Numbered from the stretch's first letter, positions 1 to 6,750 are shown. The stretch: 10,219 nt of DNA from an uncultured Acidobacteriaceae bacterium (GCA_903842845.1 CAIMNN010000509.1:1-10219), one strand, 5' to 3'. The notes: generated by a model not told the origin, from the letters alone. Numbers and translations are program-made.

Positions 1-8
1 AACCGCAG

Positions 9-55
9 ATCCTTCGACTTCATTCGGCGCATATGCGCCGAACTTCGCTCAGGAT
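9..55. repeat. Interspersed palindromic element with a perfect 20-bp core
   Basis: The core at 23-42 (TTCGGCGCAT followed by its exact reverse complement) is a perfect 20-bp palindrome. It is bracketed by ATCCT (9-13) and AGGAT (51-55), which are also inverted. Flanking text of the type CCTTCGACTT...CTTCGCTCAGGATGAC resembles a short dispersed element I associate with acidobacterial intergenic DNA; that association is recalled, not searched. It lies just downstream of the minus-strand DUF433 gene and could fold as a hairpin in RNA, but it has no T-run, so it is not a canonical terminator. Confidence 0.6.
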
Positions 56-89
56 GACAAAATAGTGTGATTAATCAAATATCAGATAT

Positions 90-123
90 CCCACCCTTCG
101 CTACGCGAAGGATGGGGCACCCG
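90..123. repeat. REP-like hairpin overlapping the DUF433 stop codon
   Basis: The stem is CCCA (90-93) plus CCTTCGC (95-101), a TAC loop, then GCGAAGG (105-111) and TGGG (113-116), with one mismatched pair (94/112). The stretch beginning CACCCTTCG (92-100) and ending GGGCACCCG (115-123) has the same two ends as the element at 7564-7603, which marks it as one copy of a family. It supplies the stop codon and the last codons of the minus-strand DUF433 gene. Confidence 0.6.
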
Positions 124-307
124 CGTAGCGTAAGGCTTGCAAGATGTCTTCGCGCTCCAAGTAGGGATACTCAACCAGAAGATCGTCGATTGAAGTTCCT
201 ACGCCAATCTGGCCAACGATCATGCCTACGGTGACGCGCATGCCACGTATACAGGGCTTGCCGCCCATTTTGTCCGGGCTTTGAGTGATGCGATCGAAAT
301 CCGGCAT
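101..307 (-). CDS. DUF433 family protein, orphan and probably C-terminally truncated
   Basis: This is a 68-residue protein. It carries the DUF433 signature: KMGGKPCIRGMRVTVGMIVG (residues 13-32) followed by a helix-rich LLVEYPYLEREDILQALRYA segment. DUF433 proteins are winged-helix-like and usually act as antitoxin partners of a DUF5615 PIN-like toxin encoded directly downstream. Start ATG has a clear GGAGGA ribosome site a few bases upstream. It begins only 13 nt after the TAA of the TPR gene, so the two are probably co-transcribed. The last residues (GAPSFA) and the stop are encoded by the palindromic repeat at 90-123, and no toxin reading frame follows before the window edge. This suggests that an original C-terminus and the toxin gene were lost. 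The family call is fairly sure; function in isolation is unknown. Confidence 0.8.
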   Translation of the reverse strand: MPDFDRITQSPDKMGGKPCIRGMRVTVGMIVGQIGVGTSIDDLLVEYPYLEREDILQALRYAGAPSFA

Positions 308-320
308 GAGTCCTCCGTGA

Positions 321-2453
321 TTACTCGTTGCGGTCTTTGGTTACGCCCAGTTCGGTGTCTTGCTTGGCGAGTTTGACGCGGGCAGTGTCGAGCTTGTGTT
401 GGACCTTGGCTACGTCGGCTGGGTCGACATCGGCTTGGGGGGAGCGAGCGTACTCCTTGAGTGCGCGTTCCCACTGTGCAGCGGCGAGTCGGATGCGGCC
501 GGTCTTCTCGTAGAGGTCGCCGAGGTGGTCGTTGACGGTGGGGTCAGTGGGCGAGCGGTCGACGGCTTTTTTGAGGAACTCTTCTGCGAGCTCGTTCTGG
601 CCCATTTTGAAGTAGGTCCAGCCGAGCGAGTCAAGATAAGCGCCGTTCATGGGGTCGAGGTCGACGGCCTTGCGGACCATCTTTAGAGCCTCAGGGAGGC
701 GCAGGCTTTTATCTGCGAGCATGAAGCCGAGGTAGTTGAGGGTGGCGACGTTTGTGGGGTCGAGCTCGAGGACCTGGCGGAAGAACTGCTCGGCGGGTTC
801 AAGCTTTTTTTGACGCTCGGCCCAGACGCCGCGATAGAAGTAGAGAATGATGCGGTCGTCTTTTTTCTTGGTCATGGTCTCGGCTTTGTCGAGGGCCTTT
901 TCGGCGTCCTTCCAGCGATGGAGGCGGACGTAGACCTGTCCGAGTCCGAGCCAGACGATGCGATCGTTGTCGGAGTTGTCGAGGCCTGAGCGGGCAGCGG
1001 CGACAGCTTCGTCATCCTTGCCGAGACCGATGAGCGCGTCGGCGAGTGAGAGCTTGAGCTCGCGGTCCTTGGGGTCAGCGGCGACGGCTTTGCGGGCGAT
1101 GTCAGCGGCTTTGTCGTATTGCCTGGCGTCTGTGTAGACCTCTATCTCAGCGCGGTAGCCGTTGGTTGCGGATTCTCCGCCGAGCTCGATGAGCTTTTGA
1201 TAGGTTTCGATGGCTTTGTCGACGCGATTTTGTTCGTGATATACGGCGCCGAGACGCTCAAGGAAGATGCCGCGGTTGTTGCGCTCTTCGGTGGTGTAAG
1301 CGCCGTTGGCGTGGCTGGTTTTTGCGACCATTGCTTCGAAGACCTTGGCGGATTCATCGGTCTTGCCGACGACATCGAGAAGGAGGCCTTCGTTGTATCC
1401 GGCTTCGAGGGAGTCGGGGTCGATCTTGCGCGCGCGGCGGATGATGTCGAGGGCGTCCTGATATTTGCCCTGACGGCGAAGAATCTCGCTCATCTTGACG
1501 AGCGAGGTTGAGTCTTCGGGGTCGGCGTCGGAGATGGCTTTATATGCCTTGAGTGCGGAGGGGAGGTCTTCGGAGGTCATCTCGGCTTGTGCGAGAGAGC
1601 GAAGGCCGTCGAGGTTTTCGGGGTCGAGCCTGGTGCCGCGCTGATAGGCGGCGATGGCTTCCTTGTTCTGCTTTGACTGCTCGTAGAGCGTTCCGAGTAC
1701 GAACTCCATGCGGGCGGTGCGGTTGGACTCGGGGACGGACTGGATGAGATCGATGGCCTGCTTGGAGTTGTTGCTTTCAGCGTAGAGGCGGGCGAGATTG
1801 AGGACGACCTCTTCGGATTGAGGCTCGAGGTCCTTTGCGATCTTGAACTCGGCTTCGGCTTTTGAGGAGTCCTGCTTGAGGGTGTAAAGCTGGCCGAGGA
1901 CCATGTGGTCCTGCACGCTCTTGGGGTCGAGGGCGAGGATGGTTTTGTACTCGGTGATGGCGAGGTCGAGTGTTTGGTCACCGGGGCTGGGGCCGGAGGC
2001 TGCGCCGGAGTTGCCCTGCGCGTTGCCGATGGAGCGAAGATAGATCTGGCCGAGGAGCTTGTGGGCTTCGAGGCTCTTAGGGAATCGCTTTGCGGCATCT
2101 TTGGCTGTGGAGATGGCCTCGTTGATGCGGCCGGCGCGGAAGTAGAACATGGCGAGGGCGTTGATGATCTCAGCGGAGTTGGGGTCGGCGTCGAGGGCGA
2201 GCTTGTACTCCTCAATGGCGCGGGTGACGAACTGCTGGCGACCGGTTTCTTCGGCCTTCTGTTCATAATTGTGCGCGAGCGCCATGTGGTAGTAGGCCTG
2301 TGAGCGGTCCGTTGTGGCAGGCGCGGGGGCGGATGCGGGAGCAGTTGCGCTTTGTGCGGGCGCGGGTGCGGCTTTGGATTGGGCGGAGGCGGAGAAGGCG
2401 GCAAGAAAGAGAGCCGCTGCGGGGAAGAGAAGCCGGAAGGTCATATTCCTCAT
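321..2453 (-). CDS. Exported tetratricopeptide-repeat (TPR) protein
   Basis: The protein has 710 residues from the chosen start. The frame stays open to 2594, but the ATG at 2453 has AGG six bases upstream and opens directly on a signal peptide: MRNMTFR, hydrophobic LLFPAAALFLAAF, then SASA|Q cleavage near residue 24. A second ATG at 2444 is less well placed. After an Ala/Pro-rich linker (about 27-48), tandem TPR helices fill residues 51 to about 690. They are recognisable by repeated A..Y..AL.LDP.N..A/AL..LG..Y...G units, for example the LDPMNGAYLDSLGWTYFKMG segment near the C-terminus. TPR arrays are protein-binding scaffolds; a periplasmic or outer-membrane assembly role is inferred from the signal peptide alone. 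A DUF433 gene follows 13 nt later. ParDE remnants lie upstream, separated by 156 nt that probably hold the promoter, although I saw no clear -35/-10 there. Confidence 0.88.
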   Translation of the reverse strand: MRNMTFRLLFPAAALFLAAFSASAQSKAAPAPAQSATAPASAPAPATTDRSQAYYHMALAHNYEQKAEETGRQQFVTRAIEEYKLALDADPNSAEIINALAMFYFRAGRINEAISTAKDAAKRFPKSLEAHKLLGQIYLRSIGNAQGNSGAASGPSPGDQTLDLAITEYKTILALDPKSVQDHMVLGQLYTLKQDSSKAEAEFKIAKDLEPQSEEVVLNLARLYAESNNSKQAIDLIQSVPESNRTARMEFVLGTLYEQSKQNKEAIAAYQRGTRLDPENLDGLRSLAQAEMTSEDLPSALKAYKAISDADPEDSTSLVKMSEILRRQGKYQDALDIIRRARKIDPDSLEAGYNEGLLLDVVGKTDESAKVFEAMVAKTSHANGAYTTEERNNRGIFLERLGAVYHEQNRVDKAIETYQKLIELGGESATNGYRAEIEVYTDARQYDKAADIARKAVAADPKDRELKLSLADALIGLGKDDEAVAAARSGLDNSDNDRIVWLGLGQVYVRLHRWKDAEKALDKAETMTKKKDDRIILYFYRGVWAERQKKLEPAEQFFRQVLELDPTNVATLNYLGFMLADKSLRLPEALKMVRKAVDLDPMNGAYLDSLGWTYFKMGQNELAEEFLKKAVDRSPTDPTVNDHLGDLYEKTGRIRLAAAQWERALKEYARSPQADVDPADVAKVQHKLDTARVKLAKQDTELGVTKDRNE

Positions 2454-2609
2454 AGATATCCTGTTCTGAGAGAGGGCGGGTGGGTCGCCCGAGATCTGCC
2501 TGTCGATAGCCGTTTTGGTGCAGGCATTTGTGGTTACTGCTATAAAGACGATTTTACGCGTATTTTGTTTAGTTTGGGGCGGGAAAGTGGGCAAGAGCCC
2601 ACTAGAAGG

Positions 2610-2918
2610 TCATAAGAGCTTCAAGATGCTTGCGAGGTCACGGCCGCCATACAGAATGCGGTGGATGTGCACATCCTTTGCATGAACTTGAAAGATTATG
2701 ACAACTCGACGTTCAAAACCAACAGTCCGTACATTCTTGATACGGCCCGGGACGCGAGTTCCGCGCTCTGGAAATGTTTTAAAAGTGGTTCAGAATTGTT
2801 CTATCCGATTGAGATATTTTTCGGCTTTTTCTGCTCCGGCTTGCGATTCAATATAGGTAAATAGATTATCCAAATCCTGATAGGCACTGGATGTAAGGAT
2901 GACCCTGTAATTCTTCAC
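2610..2918 (-). pseudogene. parE: ParE-type toxin gene broken by an in-frame TGA
   Basis: Reading from the GTG at 2918 (8 nt after the parD stop) gives VKNYRVILTSSAYQDLDNLF, TYIESQAGAEKAEKYLNRIEQF, then TGA at 2792-2790 (codon 43). The same frame continues without shift as TTFKTFPERGTRVPGRIKNV, RTVGFERRVVIIFQVHAKDV, HIHRILYGGRDLASILKLL and stops at TGA 2612-2610. Both halves match the ParE/RelE plasmid-stabilisation fold: N-terminal V.LT..A..DL..L..YI, then FPERGTRVPG, the GFERRVVI strand and terminal RILYGGRDL. Total length, 102 codons, is normal for ParE, a gyrase-poisoning toxin. Only one base is wrong (TGC or CGA would be expected), so this is a recent nonsense mutation or a sequencing error. 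A 42-residue fragment would lack the catalytic/core sheet. No start codon allows re-initiation of the second half. The stretch is AT-rich (46 of 120 bases G/C at 2761-2880 by hand count), unlike neighbouring genes. Confidence 0.85.
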
Positions 2919-2926
2919 AAGCTCAC

Positions 2927-3187
2927 TCAGTCAACATGCAGCCCATGCTTTAGGCGGAGTTTGCGGAACGCTTCATCCATGGGAATGGGAGGTGTGGGGT
3001 CGGCGAGTGATTCCTCGACCATTTTCATGATCCATTCGTTGACTTCGGATTCATCTCGCACGAGGGCGATGAGACCGGCGCGAATGACTTCATCGGCTGA
3101 GGCGTAACGACCCGATTTCACGCGCTCTTCGACTGCTGCTTGCATAGAGCCCAGGTCGACTTGAATGGTTTTTTGAGTTGCAGCCAC
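2927..3187 (-). CDS. parD: ParD-type ribbon-helix-helix antitoxin
   Basis: This 86-residue protein starts at GTG with AAGGAG seven bases upstream. Residues from IQVDLGSMQAAVEERVKSGR to YASADEVIRAGLIALVRDE show the ParD/CopG pattern: a short N-terminal beta strand, a basic helix ending in SGRY, the S.(D/E)V.R.GL turn, then an acidic C-terminal tail (SLADPTPPIPMDEAFRKLR) that would wrap the toxin. ParD dimers bind DNA and repress their own operon while neutralising ParE. The partner toxin gene follows after 8 nt but carries a premature stop, so this antitoxin now has no intact cognate in the window. It lies 57 nt downstream of the purH stop, with its own candidate promoter in that gap. Confidence 0.85.
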   Translation of the reverse strand: MAATQKTIQVDLGSMQAAVEERVKSGRYASADEVIRAGLIALVRDESEVNEWIMKMVEESLADPTPPIPMDEAFRKLRLKHGLHVD

Positions 3188-3205
3188 GGGTGAACTCCTT
3201 AAAAA

Positions 3206-3217
3206 AGAGTGTACTCC
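3206..3217 (-). promoter_or_regulatory. Candidate autoregulated parDE promoter/operator
   Basis: On the minus strand the sequence GAGTACACTC (3216-3207) contains TACACT, an acceptable -10 box about 20 nt before the parD GTG. It is also a small inverted repeat (GAGT/ACTC, 2-nt spacer) of the kind RHH antitoxins bind. No convincing -35 is visible. This is an inference from position and symmetry only. Confidence 0.25.
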
Positions 3218-3244
3218 GAAACTAGCTGCGCAGCACAGCCGGGT

Positions 3245-4822
3245 TTAGTGGCGGAAGTGGCGCATTCCTGTGAAGACCATGGCGATGCCGAGCTTGTCAG
3301 CGGCGGCGATGACCTCGGAATCTTTTACTGAGCCGCCGGGCTGAATGACGGCGGTTGCGCCGGCGTTAACGACAACTTCAAGACCGTCAGGGAACGGGAA
3401 GAAGGCGTCGGATGCGGCGACGGTGCCTGCGAGCGGGAGTACGGCTTTTTGCGCGCCGAACTTTGCGGAGTCGACGCGTGACATTTGGCCTGCCCCTACG
3501 CCGACGGTTTGCCCGTTGCGCGCGTAGACGATTGCGTTTGATTTTACGTGCTTGACGACGCGCCATGCGAAGAGCAGCGCGGCGAGTTCGTCGTCAGTGG
3601 GTTGGCGCTTGGTGACAGTGATGAGCTCTTCGGCTTTGATGTGGCCGGTGTCGGAATCCTGCATGAGGACGCCGCCGGAGACCTGCTTGACGACAGGCTT
3701 GGGTGCGGCGGGTTTTATTTCGACGAGACGGAGATTCTTTTTGACGGCGAAGCGTTCGATTGCTTCGGCGGTGAAGCCGGGCGCGGCGATGGCTTCGACG
3801 AAGAGCTTTGCAATCTCTTCAGCGGCGGTTGCGTCGACGACGCGATTGATGCCGATGACGCCGCCGAATGCGGAGACGGGGTCAGCGGCGAGAGCTTTTT
3901 GATAAGCCTCAAGGATGGTTGCGCCGGTTGCTGCGCCGCAGGGATTGGTGTGCTTGATGATGGCGACGCCGGGCTCGTCGAATTCCTGTGCGAGCTCCCA
4001 GCATGCGTCGAGATCAACGATGTTGTTATAGCTGAGTTCCTTGCCCTGGAGTTGATGCGCGCCTGCAACACCGAGGCCGGAGCCGTCCGCGTAGAGAGCG
4101 GCGCGCTGGTGCGGGTTTTCTCCGTAGCGGAGCGATTGCGCGAGGGGATATTGGAGGCGAAGAACGGATGGGAAGCTGGTGGTGTCAAACTCAGCGCCGG
4201 CTTCTGAGCTGGGAGCGGAGGGAATCTGCTCGAGGGTTGTGGCGATGGCGGAGTCGTATGCGGCGGTGAGGGCGAAAGCTTTGCGAGCGAGACGCCAGCG
4301 GGTTTCGCGCGTGAGAGAGCCGGAGTTTGCTGCGAGCTCGGCGATGAGTTCGGGGTAGCTTGCGGAGGCGGTGACGATGGCGACGTGCTCGAAATTTTTT
4401 GCAGCGGAGCGGACCATGGAGGGGCCGCCGATGTCGATGTTCTCAATGAGGTGGCCGAAGCTGACGTTGGGGTCGGCGGCGGTTTTCTCGAAAGCGTATA
4501 GGTTGACGACGACGAGGTCGATGGGAAGGATGCCGTGCGCGGTGATGGCTTCGACGTGCTTGGGGTCGTTGCGCTTGTAGAGGAGGCCGCCGTGGACGCG
4601 TGGGTGGAGAGTTTTGACGCGGCCGTCGAGCATTTCAGGGAAGCATGTTAGCTCGCTGATCTCTTTGACGGGGAGGCCGGCAGCGGCGAGTGCTTTGTGT
4701 GTGCCGCCGGTGGAGATGAGCTCGACGCCGTGGGAGACGAGGGCCTGTGCAAATTCGACGAGGCCGGATTTGTCGGTGACGCTGAGAAGTGCGCGGGTGA
4801 TTTTGACTTTTCCGTCGGACAT
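3245..4822 (-). CDS. purH: Bifunctional AICAR transformylase / IMP cyclohydrolase
   Basis: PurH catalyses the last two steps of de novo purine synthesis in the cytosol: formylation of AICAR with 10-formyl-THF, then ring closure to IMP. The 525-residue length is typical. An N-terminal MGS-like cyclohydrolase domain (about 8-140) shows KSG (18-20), STGGTHKAL, MLDGRVKTLHPRVHGGL (64-80) and NIDIGGPSMVRSAAKN. The transformylase domain follows with LRYGENPHQRA (231-241), the catalytic KHTNPCG (290-296), DPVSAFGG, and AWRVVKHVKSNAIVYA (419-434), ending in the usual FPFPDG...QPGGS..D..VI..AD and MVFTGMRHFRH. The start ATG has AGGAG five bases upstream, and that site overlaps the stop codon of the preceding oxidoreductase (9-nt gap), so the two are co-transcribed. 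All key residues appear intact. Confidence 0.97.
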   Translation of the reverse strand: MSDGKVKITRALLSVTDKSGLVEFAQALVSHGVELISTGGTHKALAAAGLPVKEISELTCFPEMLDGRVKTLHPRVHGGLLYKRNDPKHVEAITAHGILPIDLVVVNLYAFEKTAADPNVSFGHLIENIDIGGPSMVRSAAKNFEHVAIVTASASYPELIAELAANSGSLTRETRWRLARKAFALTAAYDSAIATTLEQIPSAPSSEAGAEFDTTSFPSVLRLQYPLAQSLRYGENPHQRAALYADGSGLGVAGAHQLQGKELSYNNIVDLDACWELAQEFDEPGVAIIKHTNPCGAATGATILEAYQKALAADPVSAFGGVIGINRVVDATAAEEIAKLFVEAIAAPGFTAEAIERFAVKKNLRLVEIKPAAPKPVVKQVSGGVLMQDSDTGHIKAEELITVTKRQPTDDELAALLFAWRVVKHVKSNAIVYARNGQTVGVGAGQMSRVDSAKFGAQKAVLPLAGTVAASDAFFPFPDGLEVVVNAGATAVIQPGGSVKDSEVIAAADKLGIAMVFTGMRHFRH

Positions 4823-4831
4823 GACGTGCTC

Positions 4832-5884
4832 CTAATGTGCGGCTAATTTTTTTGCGTGCGCGGCGATGGCAGTTTGGATTTCGAGAGCGAGTTCGAGTGC
4901 GGCGCGGCCATGCTCTGCGGTGACGCGCGGCGATTGACGTGTGCGAACTGAGTTGAGGAAGGAATCGATCTCAAGCTTCAGCGGTTCGCCGGGCGTGACC
5001 TCGGGCTTTTGAAAGCTGAGGCCTGCGCTGGGATGCGGCTCGGTGCTGGCTTGGTCGAATTCGCCGGCGGCGAGATGCTGGCGCGCGTTGAGCGCGGCGA
5101 GTGCGGCGGCGGCAACTTTGGGGTCGACCTCGATGACGAGGAGGTCCTGACGCGCGTAGTCGATGGAGACGTAGCGGGCTGGCTCAAAGAAGCGCAGCTT
5201 GCGGACGCGCTCTGTTGATACGCGGCTGGCGGTGAAGTTGGCAACGCAGCCAGATTCAAATTCGACGCGGACGTTGGCGATATCGACCTTGGGCGAGAGG
5301 ATGGGCAGACCGACGGCTCGGACTTCGCTGACCGGTGAGTTGGCGAAGCGGAGTACGATGTCGAGGTCGTGGATCATAAGGTCAAGTACGACGTCGACGT
5401 CAAGCGCGCGCGGAGTGAAGATGGAGAGGCGATGCGCCTCGAAGAACATCGGCTTGCGGAGGTGCGATTCGACGGCGATGATGGCGGGGTTGAAACGCTC
5501 GAGATGGCCGGGCTGAAGGATGCGCTTGTTGCGAGCAGCGGAAGCGATGAGCGCGTCGGCTTCGGCGAGCGATGAGGCGATGGGTTTTTCGACGAGCAGG
5601 TCAATACCCGCTTCGAGCAGTTCCATTGCGACGGCGTGATGATGGACGGTGGGAACGGCGACGCTGGCGGCGTTGATGTTGAGATTGGCGGCGAGGAGTT
5701 CGGCGACCGAGGCGAAGACGGGGATGGAGTATTTTTGCGCGGTGTCGGCTGCGCGTTCGAGGTGCGGTTCGACGGCAGCGGCGAGAACAACGCCGGAGTT
5801 GGCGGCTTCAAGCTCACGATAGACGCGGAGGTGATTGCGTCCGAAGGAGCCCGCGCCGCATACGGCAACGCGGAGTGGATTCAC
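4832..5884 (-). CDS. Gfo/Idh/MocA family NAD(P)-dependent oxidoreductase
   Basis: A 350-residue dehydrogenase starting at GTG (5884), whose first base is the last base of the upstream TAG, so translation is probably coupled. A Rossmann domain opens with VAVCGAGSFGRNH (GxGxxG at residues 10-15) and carries the family hallmark EKPIA (99-103). The C-terminal alpha/beta domain includes GHLERFNPA (126-134) and DLMIHDLDIVL (168-178), where H172 is the usual catalytic-site histidine. These enzymes oxidise or reduce sugar-type substrates. The GH(L/I)ERFNPA and IHDLDIVL phrases resemble members associated with UDP-GlcNAc 3-dehydrogenase (GnnA-like) and lipid A loci. However, no lpx or aminotransferase gene is next to it here, so the substrate is unassigned. 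It shares an operon with the 70-residue protein upstream and purH downstream. Confidence 0.9.
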   Translation of the reverse strand: MNPLRVAVCGAGSFGRNHLRVYRELEAANSGVVLAAAVEPHLERAADTAQKYSIPVFASVAELLAANLNINAASVAVPTVHHHAVAMELLEAGIDLLVEKPIASSLAEADALIASAARNKRILQPGHLERFNPAIIAVESHLRKPMFFEAHRLSIFTPRALDVDVVLDLMIHDLDIVLRFANSPVSEVRAVGLPILSPKVDIANVRVEFESGCVANFTASRVSTERVRKLRFFEPARYVSIDYARQDLLVIEVDPKVAAAALAALNARQHLAAGEFDQASTEPHPSAGLSFQKPEVTPGEPLKLEIDSFLNSVRTRQSPRVTAEHGRAALELALEIQTAIAAHAKKLAAH

Positions 5885-6096
5885 TATGCCTTGCCCTCGA
5901 CTGCTTTGAGGCAGCGGCCGTAGAGCTCAAGGAGATGATTGACCTGCTCCTCGGGCTTGGGTGCTGTGGCGGCGGTGAAGCCGGTGGAGCCGACGGGGGC
6001 GCGGCCAACCTGCGCGGTGGCGGCGACAAACTTCAACAAATCGAGCGCGATGTCTTCGTTCCGGCGGGCGCCGGAACAGCAATTCCCTGCTTCCAT
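5884..6096 (-). CDS. Small conserved-looking protein of unknown function
   Basis: The protein has 70 residues. The start ATG has AGAGG seven bases upstream, codon third positions are strongly G/C like the neighbours, and the stop shares one base with the GTG of the oxidoreductase. All three features support a real gene. I do not recognise a named family. Visible features are a basic N-terminus with adjacent cysteines (C6, C7), a predicted helix NEDIALDLLKFVAAT (13-27), a Gly/Ala/Thr-rich middle, and a second amphipathic helix PEEQVNHLLELYGRCLKAVE (48-67) with C62. There is no signal peptide or membrane segment. It is first in the operon with the oxidoreductase and purH. A role as a small partner or subunit of the oxidoreductase is only a guess from coupling. 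Confidence 0.7.
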   Translation of the reverse strand: MEAGNCCSGARRNEDIALDLLKFVAATAQVGRAPVGSTGFTAATAPKPEEQVNHLLELYGRCLKAVEGKA

Positions 6097-6221
6097 GTTT
6101 GGCCCTCTTTAATTTGATGCTAGCAGAATTGGAGGGCGTGCCGCAGTGGCGGAGAGTGCGTATTCAATCAGGTTCCCGGGGGTGAAAATCGCAGGACGGG
6201 GGCATCGCAGGAGGTTTACTC
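6097..6221. promoter_or_regulatory. Divergent promoter region between the purH operon and folK
   Basis: These 125 bases separate two divergently transcribed units and must hold both promoters. On the minus strand TGCTAGCAT (a TAGCAT -10-like box at 6122-6117 with an upstream TG) would give a leader of only a dozen or so bases. A matching -35 is not evident. No clear box was found for folK. The leader is too short for a purine riboswitch, and I see none. Confidence 0.35.
6209..6214 (+). promoter_or_regulatory. Ribosome binding site fixing the folK TTG start
   Basis: A full AGGAGG stands seven bases before TTG at 6222. The next in-frame candidate (GTG at 6231) would be 16 bases away. The strong site therefore favours the rare TTG start. 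Confidence 0.75.
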
Positions 6222-6734
6222 TTGTACGCGGTGAAGAGAGCATACATAGCGTTGGGGGCGAACCTACCCAGCCGAGCGGGAGAGCCGCAGGCGACGCTGC
6301 GCGCCGCGTTGGATGAAGTGGCGAAGTTTGCAACGGTGGTGCGGGTTTCGTCGTTTTACAGAACGGAGCCAGTGGGGATAACGGACCAGCCGGAGTTTAT
6401 GAATGCGGTTGCGGCGATAGATGTGACGAAGCGCTGCACTCCGCACAGTTTGCTGGAGAAGTTGCTGCGGGTTGAGCGCGCGTTTGGGCGTGACCGTGCG
6501 AGCGAGCAACCGAATGGGCCGCGGACACTGGACCTGGACCTTTTGCTGTTTGGTGATTATGTTTTGGCGAGCTCGCAGTTGAGGTTGCCGCATCCGCGCA
6601 TGCATGTGCGGGCGTTTGTGCTGGTGCCGCTCAAGGAGATTGCGCCGAAGTTGATGCTGCCGACGACGAGCCGGAGCATCGCTGAGTTACTTGCTGAGCA
6701 GAAACCGAATCATGATGCGGTATTGGCGCTCTAG
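6222..6734 (+). CDS. folK: HPPK, 6-hydroxymethyl-dihydropterin pyrophosphokinase
   Basis: FolK transfers pyrophosphate from ATP to 6-hydroxymethyl-7,8-dihydropterin in cytosolic folate synthesis. The 170-residue protein shows the full HPPK signature. YIALGANL lies at 8-15 and SSFYRTEPVGITDQPEFMNA at 43-62. VERAFGRDR is at 84-92. The RTLDLDLLLFGD stretch (101-112) contains the Mg2+-binding aspartates D104 and D106. LPHPRMHVRAFVLVPL closes it (122-137). The TTG start is chosen because AGGAGG lies seven bases upstream. The gene is divergent from the purH operon and is followed after 63 nt by a membrane methyltransferase. No folP or folB is visible nearby, so folate genes are not clustered here. 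All expected active-site residues are present. Confidence 0.95.
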   Translation: MYAVKRAYIALGANLPSRAGEPQATLRAALDEVAKFATVVRVSSFYRTEPVGITDQPEFMNAVAAIDVTKRCTPHSLLEKLLRVERAFGRDRASEQPNGPRTLDLDLLLFGDYVLASSQLRLPHPRMHVRAFVLVPLKEIAPKLMLPTTSRSIAELLAEQKPNHDAVLAL

Positions 6735-6750
6735 TCAGCGCGGTTACTGC

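Noticed and set aside
2454..2594. Upstream extension of the TPR protein (47 extra residues)
   Set aside because: The extension precedes a clean signal peptide and has no ribosome site. The ATG at 2453 with AGG at proper distance is better.
2790..2792. In-frame TGA in parE as a selenocysteine codon
   Set aside because: No hairpin resembling a bacterial SECIS follows the TGA, and ParE toxins are not selenoproteins.
2661..2864. Plus-strand 67-residue frame opposite the parE region
   Set aside because: It has no ribosome site or family resemblance, and the minus strand carries a clear ParE homologue across the same bases.
3222..3240. GCTGCGCAGC palindrome after purH as a terminator
   Set aside because: The loop would be only two bases and no T-run follows directly, so it is not a credible terminator.
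3548..4446. Long frames antisense to or overlapping purH (both strands)
   Set aside because: These are shadows caused by high GC at third positions. Their translations are low-complexity and purH explains the region fully.
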